Of a stretch of DNA of 64,000 bases, positions 11,001-23,811 are shown piece by piece. A model generated the notes under the pieces. It had not been told where the DNA came from, searched no databases, and was given only the letters and a program-made list of their open reading frames with translations. Numbering within the stretch: the first letter of the stretch is position 1; each line of letters starts with the position of its first letter. Both the position numbers and the translations under genes were made by a program. The stretch comes from Rhytidiadelphus loreus (Eukaryota > Streptophyta > Bryopsida > Hypnales > Hylocomiaceae). The stretch lies in NCBI GenBank assembly GCA_947034895.1, contig OX344764.1:54541348-54605347 (forward strand). Reading direction: 5' to 3'.

Positions 11001-14000
11001 CTCCTTGGTCCTCTCCGTTAGTAGCTTCTGCACCTATGACCTTTTCCCTAGTTCTTCCCTGTGCAAGTGTATGCAAAAACTCGTAGATCTGAAGCCTATA
11101 TGGCTCACCGGATCTGATTGCCACAGTCACAAGAGCTTGCGCTGCGATGATACGCACCTGCCATATAAAAATCCCGGAAATAATACTCTTGTAAACATAA
11201 TACATAGATGAAAAATACAATGAAGATGCACCAAGCATAATATCTATGCGTACGAAATTGCAGCTTATCTACCTCCCAGCTGCCGCTGATAGCACAGCGC
11301 TGAAGACGAGTGATAGCCCCTGCAAGTGTTGGATTCCTGGAACTTGCAGCAGCTACCATCTTATCACCATCAAGCATCATAAGAGCGGTGCTGGGAGATG
11401 TAGCTGACTCCCAGGCGTACTCCCCTGCCGCATAATTTGCATTCTCACCAAGAAACCACACCTGATCACTCCATTTGTCAGCAGTAAGGAAGGAGATTTG
11501 CACCAACAAAAAGGGAAGTCACAGTGGCTTTTCATGTTCGTCAATGAAATTCCAAAGTCAAGGACACATTTGACGCATACAAGATCCCTCCACCAGACTC
11601 CAAGGAAAACTTAATATTTGGTGATGGAGAAACATCCATCGTTGAAAGATTGATGACACTGCAATTCACCGAACTTGGTAACATAAATAGCGAAGCACCA
11701 TGCTAAACCCTAAATCGAGACTTAAATATCCAAACCCATATCAATTTTGAAAAGGAGACACGTACCGCAGCTTGCACCAGACGTTGTAGGGCAATGGCCG
11801 ATTTTGGATCGGCACGATCTGTTGCTCTTCCTCCAACCATCTGTAGTGGCTGTGGTGGTGGAAGATCAAGCACAACTGTGACAGCCTCCAAAGCATTGTG
11901 CTTTCCATCAGCCCCTGACCCTACAAGGCACGTCTGTGCGTACATGGTTACACCGTTAGCTGGTCCTCGCAGAAGTGCCAGTAATACCACGTGGAAGACT
12001 TAAGAATCAATCGCCAGATCTCATATGGCAATAGGTGAGTGAGGTACCTTCCATAAGAGTTGAAGCACATCTGAGTCAATTTTTCCAGGAACCTTTGTAG
12101 CAAATAGCCTAGATATGTCCAGTAATATCACTGCCATCTCTGGAGTGGCCTGCAAAGGTGATGGTCAACCTCAGTCAAGATCAGAACTAAGAACAGATGA
12201 ATTTGTAAATGGTGGCCATTGTCTGCTTGTGTTGAGACCTTGAGCTATTAGAGACAGAGAGAAGAGCGACGTCTGCAGGGTCGACTACAACAAGTTCGTA
12301 ACTCCTGCTTCCCACCCTTTTTAAGTGACTGCCAAACAACTGATGGGTAAGGATCTCTTTGAAATCCACCACAAATGACAGGATTGACTCATCAAATATC
12401 CTTTTTCGACTAAAGAACGTGAGTCTCGTCAGGAGCGAATACAGAACGTTCCAAAGATACTGACCTTGAAACGTGCGTGCAGGGTGAGCATTATATCGTT
12501 CAGCAACGCAGCAGGCCAGGATGGATCAGCCAATTCACCAGTAATAATTGCCTTCAGCTCTTCGACAGGCTCATAAGGATTTTGCATCCAGATCAAGGCT
12601 TTGATGGCTGCAGCTCGGACATACACGCATTCACATGCTGTAGTAGTTCGAACGCCCTCTACAAGACTTGCAAGCATGCTGGCAATTGATTCCTTGCCAC
12701 CCGCAGACATTGACACCGTTCTGCGATGACCTGCAGAGACAAACAAGAAAATTAGAATCACCGAATATTGCCAGGAAAACAAATCAACAAACGAACTCTA
12801 TACCAAAGCAGGAGAAATACTAGTGTTCTAGCATTCCGATGTCATACAACACATTACCTGATTCAGCATCTCCAGTCTCATCATCTCCTTTCATGATATC
12901 AGCGGTAGGATTAATCATCGATTCATCTTGCTGAACCATGTCATCAACAGTATAACCCCGAATAGCCACTGCAGACGCCCTACTCTTCCCAAGCTCCTGA
13001 ACAATACGCACAGCTCCATGGAGCACTGGTCTTGAAGAGTTCCTTAATGCAGACTCCAGTCTATAAAACCCCATGGCAAGTACATCAGAATACGGCTAAC
13101 CTAAAAGCACGTGGCAGCCAGTGTGAACATTCGAACTTCTAATAAGCGTTGGCATAATCAACGAATCAGCGCAATTTGGAATAAGATTTTCCTGGAAACC
13201 CAGTGACTGCGATGCCAATCTTCACTAAACAAAGTAAAAAACAATACAACGAAAAGATGCAGTACAATCAAACCTACCTAAATCTTCTAATGAATCCGCT
13301 TAGCTGAGGGTTATATGTTCATGATAGTTAATCTGCTTGAGAATCTACTTGTAGGCCAATTACAACAAGCTTGGTTATTAAGTAGGTACTTCATCAAGTT
13401 GTATTCAGTAGTCAGAAAATGATTGTAATTTTTTTAGTAATCAGCAAAGGCAATACGAATTCGTCTCACCTTCGCATGACTAACTTAATCAACGGTTGTG
13501 GCCTCCGTGGCCTTGGAGCCTGACGATCTTTGGGCCCTCTTGGAGGTATTCCTTCTTTAGTAGCACCCTCCTTTCCAGCTGCACCACTCGCATCCTTAGC
13601 TGGCAAAGAAGGAGGCTCAGGAAATTTGAGAATAGCAGTTGTGAGTAAAGCCCAACCATTGGCACGGTCTTCAAGGCTGTACAGATGCAAGCGGAAATTT
13701 AGTAACATCCCTCGAACTATCACTTCAGCTGTAGGTTCCGAATTAAATAATTCAACATCGAGAGTACGAAATCCACACCTCTCAGAAGCATCGAATTTCC
13801 CCAAAACGCAACTGATGGCTTCAAAGCAAACTCTCTCACTTGGATCCAAGAGAAGCTGGTACAAAATGGTAGTAAACTGAGCCTTCACCTCAGGTCTTTC
13901 TGCACGGATGAACAATTCGAATCAGGAGGATGTCCACAAGCAATAGAAGATATTGAAATTGCACACCTCAAGTGGCCCACTGGGGAAACTCACCGTCAAG

Positions 14001-17000
14001 AACTCTTGCTCGAGAAAGAATGTAACAAAGCCGGGCAAGATAGACACGGGCAAGGACGTCGTGGATCTGTAGCACTTCTTGCAATGAACCTGGTACATAT
14101 ATCACACAAATTAAAGACTTTCTTAGGAGGAGTTCGCTCAGAGCAGACAACACTAACAACTACTTAGAGGTAGCTCTCAGGGGCTACTGAGATGACACTA
14201 CGAAGTCCAATTTTGTAGGGTAAGAAGACGAGCCATCTTGGCCACATAACAAAGTCTTTACATTAACTAACATCAAACTACAAATACCAACTACAAATCA
14301 ATACTCTGAAGGAGCAACTTAAAGAAGAGGTTCTTCAAGATGAACTAAAGAGGACTAGTTATGCTCACAAACTTAAGTAATTAAACACTTGCATCAGGAT
14401 ATAAATGGTCAGTTACCTCCAGCAAGCGAAAGTTTAGCTGCAAAAAGAGAGCAGAACAAACAAATGAACCAATAAATCATGATCAGTGTAAAAAATAACA
14501 TGGTGATGATCTGAATCAAAGATGTAAAGGACTGAACATTCCCAAATAAGACTCCAATGCAAAAGCTAGGGACACAGAGTTACCGCAGTAAGGAACATCA
14601 AAATCGAATAAAGTAAAGGAAGTAAAATCTGAGTGTTCATTTAACTTCAAGTAAATGTCATCCTGATGACAGCATTTGATCATAGGATGTCCCTCTAACA
14701 ATCAGGTTGGAACAACTTACCCACTGCCATGGCCACTGCAGTGACATCCTTGGTGGCCAACTCTTGAACAACGGATAAGGCATGTCTCACTCCCACAGGA
14801 TCTGCACAAGCAATTCTGTACAAAATTTACATGTTAAGAGCTTCTCAAACCATCTACGCATAACGCATTCTATCTCCTCTGCTCTGAGCTTCTCAACAGA
14901 GTAGTGTCTGTTTGATAATAAACTATAATAAATAACACATTACAACAAAACAACTCCAAAAATGGTAGTCAAAAGAAACCTCAAAACTGAAAACTGAAAC
15001 TTTCACGCACCCTTGAACTGCTCGGTGAAGGAATGCAGGATTTCCGGAATCCAATGGCAATCGTCGCAAAGTGCTCAGAGCAGCATACTGTAAATTACTT
15101 CGTAATGCAGACTGCCAGCACCACCATGCAAAGCTCAAGATAAAATAAATCGTCTCCATACAGTAAAAACCTCCATGGAACTGACCTCTAGAATGATACG
15201 CAAGTCAAATATGCGGCTAGTTAGAACAGAACTCTAATATATCAAATAACAATATTGACAAATGCAAGCACACTAGAAACTTTCTAGCTTTCTTCAGAGT
15301 TACGAGAAGGAAAAATTTATGCTTGCTTGCAAATCACCTCTTTGTCCACGCTTTGCCTCCCAAACATGCCCTTCTTCCTCCTCAGCTTACCTGCGTCAGC
15401 AACCTGTATCCAGTTGTCTGTCAGATGGCAATTGAAGTAAAAGAAAAGAAATCAGACGTGCCTACAATCATGCATGCACTTCTCCCCAACACCAATCCAA
15501 GCAGGTATAAAAAGTTACTTTGCCACCTAAGACATAAGGAATTATCTGTAGCCAAACAACCATCAAACTTTTTCCTTTGGGGAATACAGAAAAGGAGAAA
15601 CTAACAACTAGAGGAAACTCGAACATAGAATGGTTCTGAGGCACAAAAACACATACAAAAACTTTCAGACCTCACATGCAGTGATACGCACGAGAAAAGC
15701 ATGGTGAAGGGACACAGACCTTGTCCAGGATGCCAAACACAATCTCATATAAGGTGGCCAGCACATCGTTGCTAGTGGTAGGAGCAAAGCTAAGAGCCTT
15801 AAGAGCTGCGATTCGGCGAGGATGCACTACAGAGATGACAAAGCCAAAACGGAAAATCTGTCAAGACCTGTTCCGTTATAATTTTTTCAATTCATTACGA
15901 GATCAAGTTACCCTACCAAAGTCCACAAGGAGACGATGTACGTAAAAGCGAATTGGTGTATACACGGTGCCAATATCAATCGAACTACTTACATAGAGGC
16001 TCTGCGTTTGAAGCTTCGTTAGTGAGTTGAGTAATAATTTGTGGCAAAACTTCTGCTCGTGTAACCACAGTGCCTCCAGCAAGGTTTAAGTCAGCCAAAG
16101 CATCCCAATTGGGTGTTGGTAATCCTCCCCCTGGGGTAACGCCTTGGGCACCACTTTCTGCCAGCAGTCTAGCAAGGAAGTAATAAACATAGCGCAATAC
16201 ACTTCTATCTTCCGACGATTGATGAAGCTGCACATGTCATAGGGAGTTTACACTATCCAAGTTAGTCGCAATCAAGAACCAATGTCAAAACCTTGATAGA
16301 AACAGCTCAAGAGGATAAGTACGACACACAACTCAAAGGCGCAGTTCCACAAGCAAACGAGTGAGTTGCAAGCACAACCAAATCACGCAAAAGAAGATGG
16401 CATTCGAAACGGTAATGCAAGAAAACCCCACAAAGGCATTAAAAAAGTTAAGAACTCAGACTTGGAAGAGGTCACAATGGAGACGCATACCGCAAGTAGA
16501 GAGGGAGCCAAAGAGGGATCGACGGAGCTGTAAACGGCAAGCTTGGGAAACACCTGATGCACAAGCTGCTTTGCAGCGGTTTTCTGAGAGAGCACCAAAA
16601 AAACAGTTAGTCGTTATTATTATCGATTCAGATATAGAAAATTAACAAGCCCCTTAACTTTCTACGCAGTAAGCTGCAACCCATTTGGAACTAGATTTGA
16701 GCAATAAAAACTGAAAGCACACCATAAGTGCAATCTTTGATAGAAGCAAGATAAGCACAACATCAAACGCAGACCTGATCAGCGGAAGCTGAAAGTTCTT
16801 GAAGAGCTCTGGCCAGGTGTGAGTAGGAGACTGGCTGCAAGTACATAAAATGCCCACAATAGAGTGAATAAGCACTCAAGCATAATGCAAAAATTACATA
16901 CACGCCAATATAGACAACGCATCGAACGAAGACTTCACCGGTAAGCGGCATTTCATTCCTCGAACAAGGCAAGAATGGCAAGAGATACCTTCTTCTTTTG

Positions 17001-17207
17001 TTTAGGAAGGCCAAGGCCGGTCTTTCCAGGCACTGAAGCTTTGATTGATGATAACAACTCCGGCGTCATCTGCACATTGGACTTCCGAGGAGGAACATTC
17101 TTCGATGGCCGTTCTCCCTTGCCAAGGGGAGGAAAGGTTGGATTGCCAGGAGGTGGAGGATCTGACGTAATCAAATCCATGAGCGATGCCCCCGGGTCTT
17201 GCGCCAT
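8024..17207 (-). CDS. TASH3: TASH3, SH3-domain subunit of the TPLATE complex
   Basis: Plant endocytic adaptor subunit acting at the plasma membrane in clathrin-mediated endocytosis. I read 25 exons, in transcript order: 17207-16989, 16834-16775, 16583-16491, 16227-15993, 15826-15720, 15403-15338, 15111-15011, 14815-14721, 14437-14417, 14089-13994, 13899-13470, 13060-12858, 12730-12465, 12149-12048, 11933-11766, 11461-11273, 11157-10916, 10727-10581, 10216-10012, 9732-9601, 9450-9337, 9053-8973, 8823-8566, 8319-8260, 8095-8024. All borders are GT-AG and phases agree. The sum is 3762 nt, or 1253 residues, close to the ~1200 I recall for Arabidopsis. The protein starts MAQDPGASLMDLIT, has a long alpha-solenoid body (YVYYFLARLLAESG, LYQLLLDPSERVCFEA, NYAAGEYAWESATSP, RPSVSYDDMWAKTLL) and ends in an SH3 domain (ALYDFTAGGDEE near residue 1200, EVDGWF, final GLVPVLYV). 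The SH3 domain is split over the last three exons. No break is seen. Confidence 0.96.
14417..14437 (-). other. 21-nt micro-exon of TASH3
   Basis: This very short exon (AAACTTTCGCTTGCTGG core) has its own GCAG acceptor and a GAG|GTAACT donor. It is needed to keep the frame between exons 14815-14721 and 14089-13994, entering in phase 1 and leaving in phase 1. It encodes about seven residues (AKLSLAG). Confidence 0.8.
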
Positions 17208-17970
17208 CTCGATCCTCGTTGAGGGCCCAAGGTTTGGATTTCCTTCACAAACGAATCATATACCTGTGCCTATGGATCTGCGGTACCACTTCCAAGCTCA
17301 GTCCCCAGGACACCGAAATTGCTCCGACTCTCTAAGCCTCCGAAAGCATGAACACCTTCCGTTCACAACACAATAATAAAAAATTCTGAATAGCAAACCC
17401 TAAGAATATAATATCTCTGAACCTGTGTGAAAAAACACCATGAACAGTATGTAGAGCTAACCTCGAATGAACTTAGAACCCTTGACACTCAATTAACCCT
17501 AACACCAAGAGACTGTGAACAACATATCCTACAATTCTGTGTCCCCATCGATCGATCGATCGATCGGCGACATTCGATACTCAGTGCATAGTTGCTGTCA
17601 AACTAAACGATCCAGGAAATGTAGCAAAAATCATATCTAGGAGAACCAAATTGAAAAATGCGGTTCTATTGATGAAAGGCGGAAATGCGTGAATGGAAAA
17701 CTTCAGCTCCCAAACGAACTTTAGAAATTCATCTTTTTCTGAGAGAATGGAAACAGCAGGAACGTGAAGGGAGCGGAACGAACCTGGACGGCGAAGGGCG
17801 AAGAGAAATCGCCAGATCGGGGACAGCGCCGCGGTGAAGGTGAGGCAGGCGCAGTGGTCGACTGATTGCAGTCTGTCGCGTTCCCTCGCTAAGGCGTATT
17901 GGGGTTCAGTGTGAGTGCCCGCATTGATCCATGACATAGTCCACCCGGCATATTGGCCCTCCAAATTTAT
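17208..17970. other. TASH3 5' flank and probable 5' UTR
   Basis: The region upstream of the TASH3 start is less AT-rich than the spacer beyond 17970, as expected for promoter and 5' UTR. It contains the GATC-type microsatellite at 17547-17566. A 5' UTR intron is possible but I could not place it. Confidence 0.45.
17547..17566. repeat. (ATCG)5 microsatellite
   Basis: Five perfect ATCG units lie about 340 bases upstream of the TASH3 start codon. Confidence 0.95.
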
Positions 17971-20900
17971 TTGTATCTTTTTTTGTTTGGTCTAAAATTA
18001 GAACTTGTGGTTAGCGCATCAAAAATCTCTTTAAATAGATACAATAAAAAAATTGTGTGGAAATTGAAAAACCAAAGTAGAGCCCATAGAAAACGACCTC
18101 AAAGACAAAAAAAATATAGAGAGACTCTTCAAATCATGTTAAATCTTGGAGCGCTCCAACGTCCATTTTCTGATCTCAATCTTGCTTGGATGAACATCCT
18201 AATTTTTGGTGATACTTTATCAAGTTGTTGTCCTATCCATCGGTTGGATTTGGTGTTACTAAAATATATACATTTCTAAAATTACAAATGTGGAAGTATA
18301 TCAAGTGGTCAATTTGCATTGACTTTAGTTCAAAACTAGATGTGCAAAAATGAGGTCAAAGATGTAAAGGTCACAAAAATTTCAAAAAATCACCATATGA
18401 AGAGAAACTTATTTCAAATCCATTCCAACAAGTTTTACTCAAAAAATGATAATATTTTACTTGTAATTGAATTTAGAAGGAATTCTGAAATTTTCTTTTC
18501 AAAATTTATAGAAAAAGATTGGTGATAGCATTAGTAGATCTAACCATATAGATAGAATTTAAAAATCAAAACCTACAGCTTTCATTTGTATTCCAATTCC
18601 AAAATATTCTTCCAAATTGTAGTTTATAATGTTTTTTCTCAAATCGTCAATTTTGGGGGATGAATCTAGACGTTTAGGGGTTAAGAAAGAAAAATCAAGG
18701 AAATGGCTGTATAAACTTTTCAAATTTGAAAAAACATTTGCTTGATTTTCCTTTCTTAAATATAATTTGCCAATTCCTCTATAAATTTTGTCTTTGAGTG
18801 TACTTTTAATAGGGTTTAGGTTGATGGTTTAATGTTTAAATTTGAATTTTTTTTTTGTGTCTATTCAAAGAGCTTATGGATGCACTTTTATTGATAGTAA
18901 TTTCAAGTTCTAATAATATGTTAGTCAAAAGTTTGAAATCAAATCAAATGGCTAATACACATTGGGCTCAAGATGCTCTTACATTGTCAATGTGATTATT
19001 AGAAGCAAGAAATAACAATAGTATTTGGTCTATACTACTCATGCTTTTACCACTTCGATAGAGACTTCATTGTAAGGTATATGCACTTGTAATTGTCACA
19101 AATTACAACTAAGCATAGTTCCTATTACTAGGCATAAATTAGTTTTATTGGATCTTATTGACAATTGAATGAGGATTCCAATGCACTTTAGCATGCATTA
19201 TTTGGAATCCACTTGTATGAATGTTCAAATTACTATTTCTAAATATACCCAAAACCAATACTATGCTCTCATAGACTCTTGTTTTGATTGTATACACCTT
19301 GTGAAATCAATTCAATACATCTTACTCCTTACAATACTTTGCTACAACATCAATCAAAGCTTTGCACATAGATAGTGTCCCATTGGGGTATTTGTAAGGT
19401 CTCATGCCATGTCCACTCTACATCCTCGTTGGATACGAAAATCAACTACATGTTGCAACCATGGTTTCGAAGAATGCTAATACCTTCTACCTCACTGTTA
19501 ATTTTAACGTTTTTCAACTTCATTTAAAAAGATCTTAGGTCTCAAGAACACATAAGATGTTGAAAAAGAACCTAGAATTACAAAATATTTTGTAATAAAA
19601 TTGCAAACCAAAAACCTTAACCCTTTAACAAAGTTGTCTTTCCAAACATAACTACAACACAACAAACATGACATCCAATATATCTGGTAGAGTCAACTAT
19701 AAGGTTTACTTTCAAATAAATTATCCCTCCATTTACAATTTTGACATATTAAAGTCACATTTGATTGAAGTGTCGTTGTGCAATCAGTACCTATTACATT
19801 CTAAATTTAAGATTATAAATAGAGTGAGATTCTAAACTATTAAATTAACAGTGAGAGCCATAAACATTACAAGAACTTTGAGGCCTGCAAAGGGCCGTCA
19901 AGTTTTGATTTTTGGCACCCTTGCAATGCAGATACAAATAAAATAAATAAATAAAAATTCCAAGTTTTTTTTGAAAAAAAAAATATTTAAAAAAAACATC
20001 AATCTAACACGTTGCTAATGTGGCCGTAATAGTGCCACATCAACTTCCAAATACAAAATATAAAAAATAATTAATTTTTTTTGTAGTTACACCATTGCCT
20101 CCAAAACTTGCAGTCTTGTTTTGGCTTGAAATTTTTCCTAATGTGTCATATACTCAATATTTTTCATATACGACATGCAACGTTAGATGTTTATAAGACG
20201 CCAAAATCCAAAATTATGTCCAACAAGACAAACCTGCCCTTTAAGTCCCATAGTCTTTGTTTCATAAAAAAAAAACTCAAAATTGCTATTTTTTATTGTG
20301 AAGGACAAAAAAGTATAGAAATTGTATTTTTTGCATATCTAACCACAACATCTTGCACTAGAAGAAATTTTAGAAACTTTGAGCGTATACATTGTAAGAT
20401 ATTTGTGTTTAAAGTGAAGAAATCAAGTTTTTTTTATCACCTTTTGTAATTGGATTATAAGACTATGAATCTTATTAGCTGAAAATTAATTCACTACAAA
20501 TTTGAATTTCTAATTTTATACATTGAAGAATTGGATTAAAAGTTTGAAAAAAAATGAAAAAACTCACACTTAATTTTTATTTTTAATATAATTGTTTTAT
20601 ACAAGTAGGTATGAAATAGAAGAAAAAACTAAATCATTTCATAGTTCTAAGATAAAATTGAAACACACTAATTCCAACAATGAAATTGTTCCAACAAGTA
20701 AACTACACTATGTAGAACTTTTGTTTTTGAATTGTGAAAATTGAATTAAAAAATGAACCCTATAAGTTATTTTTTGAACTGCTCCAAAAAACAAAGACTC
20801 TCTCTAACTTTTTCATCACTAGTCCAAATGGAATGAAATCAAAGCCTTTTTAGTAGACATAAATAATTTCTACAAGAAATTTTTATTTATGAAAACTACT

Positions 20901-20997
20901 TTGAATTTTAATTTGTAATATTTTGGTACTGCCCATCAAATTATTTTTTGAGCTTAAGATAGTATGTTATCCTCCTATAGTAACTTTTCCTCCTAGG
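17971..20997. other. Gene-free AT-rich spacer
   Basis: Long AT-rich sequence with homopolymer tracts. Open frames such as 17953-18279 and 20108-20449 are rich in Lys, Asn, Phe and Ile, with no family signature and no exon-like borders. I see nothing that can be supported as a gene. Confidence 0.6.
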
Positions 20998-21562
20998 CTT
21001 AACCCCTAAAGTCCCATTGTCCCTATGGAGGACAAAATGGATTTCGGGCAAGCTCCTATGATCTCAATTTTTACTGATTTTTTTTGAAACTTTCTCATAA
21101 GATAGAGAAACTTATGAGCTTTTAGGAATATAATTTTTTTATCAATTGGTGCCTAGGAAAAAAAGTTAGGCTACAATAACTTCAAAATGGGTGAGACTGG
21201 GCAGCAAAAGAAGCCCACAAAAAATTGAAATAAAAATTAGAATTTTTTTTTTCTTGTAGATCATAATTTCTTCTAAATGGGAAGCTTTGATTTATTTCAT
21301 TTGGACTAGTGATGTGAAAGTTATGGAGCTTCTTGTTTTGCGGGCAATCATAGAAACTTCTTGAAAGAATTTTCTTTCTTCCACTTTGAATGCTAATATC
21401 TTTCAATCTGTATCAAACATCAAAAATTATTTATCACGTGATCTAAGACAAGTGTAGATTCTAAAAAATATTTAAAAAATTTATTTCATAGATGAATGTA
21501 GCAAAAGTAATAGTTTTGAGTGGTTTTGATAGAAAAATGGCCTTGGGACTTTATGGGTTAAG
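20998..21562. mobile_element. Non-autonomous element with 19-bp terminal inverted repeats
   Basis: The left end CTTAACCCCTAAAGTCCCA (20998-21016) is inverted at the right end (21544-21562) with 18 of 19 bases matching. The element is about 565 bp, AT-rich and has no transposase frame. Its flanks are direct copies of each other: a 19-base word TTGAGCTTAAGATAGTATG occurs at 20948-20966 and 21579-21597, and ACTTTTCCTCCTAGGC at 20983-20998 and 21598-21613. The terminal motif is shared with elements near 33378, 50205, 54829 and 57738. Confidence 0.72.
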
Positions 21563-21795
21563 ATAGTAATTTTTTCTCTTGAGCTTAAGATAGTATGACT
21601 TTTCCTCCTAGGCATTGATTGAAGCAAAAATTATATTCAAAAAAAGCTAATGTGTTTTTCTATCTTCAAAAAAAGTTTCAAAAAATAATGTGTTGTGTTT
21701 GTTGTTCCTCAGCCCATTGTTGCATCCCAGTTTGCGAAGAGACCCGTTTCTGACACTTCTCAGTGCGTTGAACAGTGTCCCCATTGGGGATGCAC

Positions 21796-22763
21796 TACTC
21801 AACTCCATGTGACTGGCAAAGTCTTGTCACTGCATCTCTACAGTCTTCCACTGGAACAAGATGAGTGCCATTGGTAGCCATCTACGTCCATTCTTCTTTC
21901 CCAAATCCCTTCCTTCAGACATTCACGAGCTCACCAGGACTCATTCTGTAGAACAGCGGCAATAATTTCACACCCGGATTCTTCTTCTCAGACTCCACGA
22001 AAGCTACCAACTCTCTCATGGGCCACGTCCTTGTGATAAATTCTTGGGTCACAGACCACAACCCCGACATCAGTCTGCTCAAGCTCCAGGCCGGGCGAGA
22101 TCACCTGAAAAATAGTTCCCCTTGCGCAAAGACCTTCGATCCAAGAAAACTTTGATGAAATACTTCAATTTCCAACTGGATATATGTCAGCTCATCACGG
22201 AGCCAGTCAGGAAAACTTTTCCCTTCCTGATCTTCTCCACCTGTATGGGAAAGGAAAAAACGTATGTAAAGGCCGTCCAAAAACCCTAAAAAGTTTGTAA
22301 CCAAGGCCTGGGAATATCATTCCTCCCACCAAAGCACCCACAACGAAGCCCGCAATTTGCCTCCCTGGTAGAGAATTAGGCATGCCCTCATCGTCAAATT
22401 GCCGAGTTCCGAAGCTGCAGGATTTTATTTTCTTCACCTCCTTGAACATTGCTCCGGATCCACTGAACCCCACAAACATGTGGTCATTCAACACATTGCT
22501 CATGTCAAGGTGAGGTACTTGAATGATAGCATTGGCAGGTTTTGAGACACCGCCAATTGTTGACCCATATGTCAGGAAAACCTCGAGGCTCTGGGGTAGT
22601 GGAGTCATAGTCTATCCACGAAGTGAAATCCTGATCAGGGCTGCCCTCGTCAGTCACGAAATAAGAACAACTGCTAATCCCTACTCCGCACAAGTTGTGA
22701 AACGTTATTGAATTCATGTTGTCGGTGTTCACACCAACATGGTTGGTACTTGTATCACTGTAC
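21796..22763 (-). pseudogene. Lectin-TIR receptor-like gene, copy 2 (5'-truncated)
   Basis: An inverted copy of the 5588-6961 gene. On the minus strand it begins abruptly inside the lectin domain (HVGVNT region, about residue 175 of copy 1) at 22763. It carries the same one-base frame change after SWIDYDSTT and continues to SLPG. It then keeps what copy 1 lost: a hydrophobic segment (IAGFVVGALVGGMIFPG, about 22290-22365) and, in a shifted frame (22304 to 22101), the start of a TIR domain (YIRFFLSHTGGEDQEGKSF, then DWLRDEL and EIEVFHQ). A stop follows FAQGELFFR. The downstream half of TIR is recognisable but carries its own indels (one A retained, two bases lost relative to copy 1 near 21880). 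Homology ends at about 21796. Non-functional. Confidence 0.8.
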
Positions 22764-23811
22764 GCAAGTGGTGATTCTATCGTTCAAGCCATAGGGAGAT
22801 TATATATCATTGGTTTCCTTACAGCGAACACCAAAAGTTTCAGTAGGAACTAATGGATGAAGGAAAAGTGGTAAACAGGGGAAATCAATGGCATATATTT
22901 TCCTTGTTGGCAACACTATGAACAGGGAATGACAATCCGGGATAATCCAGAGATAATCTCCGTGTGATTCAACATGGCCGACTGATTTATCGGTGACTCC
23001 CATCATTTAGCATCAATGCAACTTCGCAACTATAGTGGACATCTCTGGCCAACAGTTGTGAACCACACTTAGATTCAGTGCGCAAGCAAGGATTTCAACA
23101 ACTTCAGAGGTGAAGGAAGTGACGAATCATGTTTTAACAAAGTAACTCAATTCAAAGAGAATCACGTCTATCATTAGCTAAGACGAAGGGTCGAACGAAT
23201 CCTTACTTCGGCAGAGAAAATGAATATGTGAAGCCTGAGGCGGATTGAAAGCCAAGGATGACTTACGAATGGAGCTAGAAATAATGAGCAGCAAGAAGCG
23301 AATGATAAAATCCTGAACAAAGCAGGCACCAACTTCATACTGGAAAGGGCAACCAGTTCTGGCAAACCCTTGAACAGTCCTTCAAACTCCAGTGAACCAT
23401 GGCAGATGTGCTCCATATCTAAGCTTTCTCCAATTCTTGTCTTAAGGTGAAGACACCTTTGAAAGAACAAACTTCAAGTGAAGCTCCAATCCCCTGATAC
23501 TGTGATCTTCGCTACAATGAAAAGTACGCAACAAAGCAGAAACTGAAGCCTCAATCGCAACTAGCTCGAGATTCACAGCCGAAATACCTGAAGAAATCCG
23601 ATCCTCATCGTCACAGAAGCCACTGTGAAAAACATGGAAACTGTGACCTTTGTAACTTGATCTTTGGATTGAAAAATTGGAGGGCATACCTTGCTACCAA
23701 AGGAATCTAGCTTGATATGGCTCCACGAAAGTTGGAGTCTGGTAAACTGGTGTCACAAGCCCTGCCTGTGAAAAGCTTGAGAATAGTGTAAAGATTGACG
23801 GTAATTTGAAT
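22762..23811. repeat. Segment X, direct copy 1
   Basis: About 1.05 kb nearly collinear with 30800-31927. Both begin with CGCAAGYGGTGATTCTAT and AAGCCATAGGGAGATTATAT. They share long blocks such as GGGATAATCCAGAGATAATC and end near CCTGTGAAAAGCTTGAGAA. A weaker relative of its first ~200 bases lies at 5265-5470 upstream of lectin-TIR copy 1, but in the opposite orientation relative to the lectin gene. Base composition is exon-like, yet I recognise no protein on either strand. Confidence 0.8.

Noticed and set aside
17953..18279. 108-residue plus-strand frame
   Set aside because: No domain, no exon-like borders, surroundings AT-rich and repeat-like; length is within chance for this composition.
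23174..23687. Minus-strand frames in segment X, one with a signal-peptide-like start
   Set aside because: The second X copy does not keep the same frames (31219-31871 reads differently), so conserved coding is not supported.
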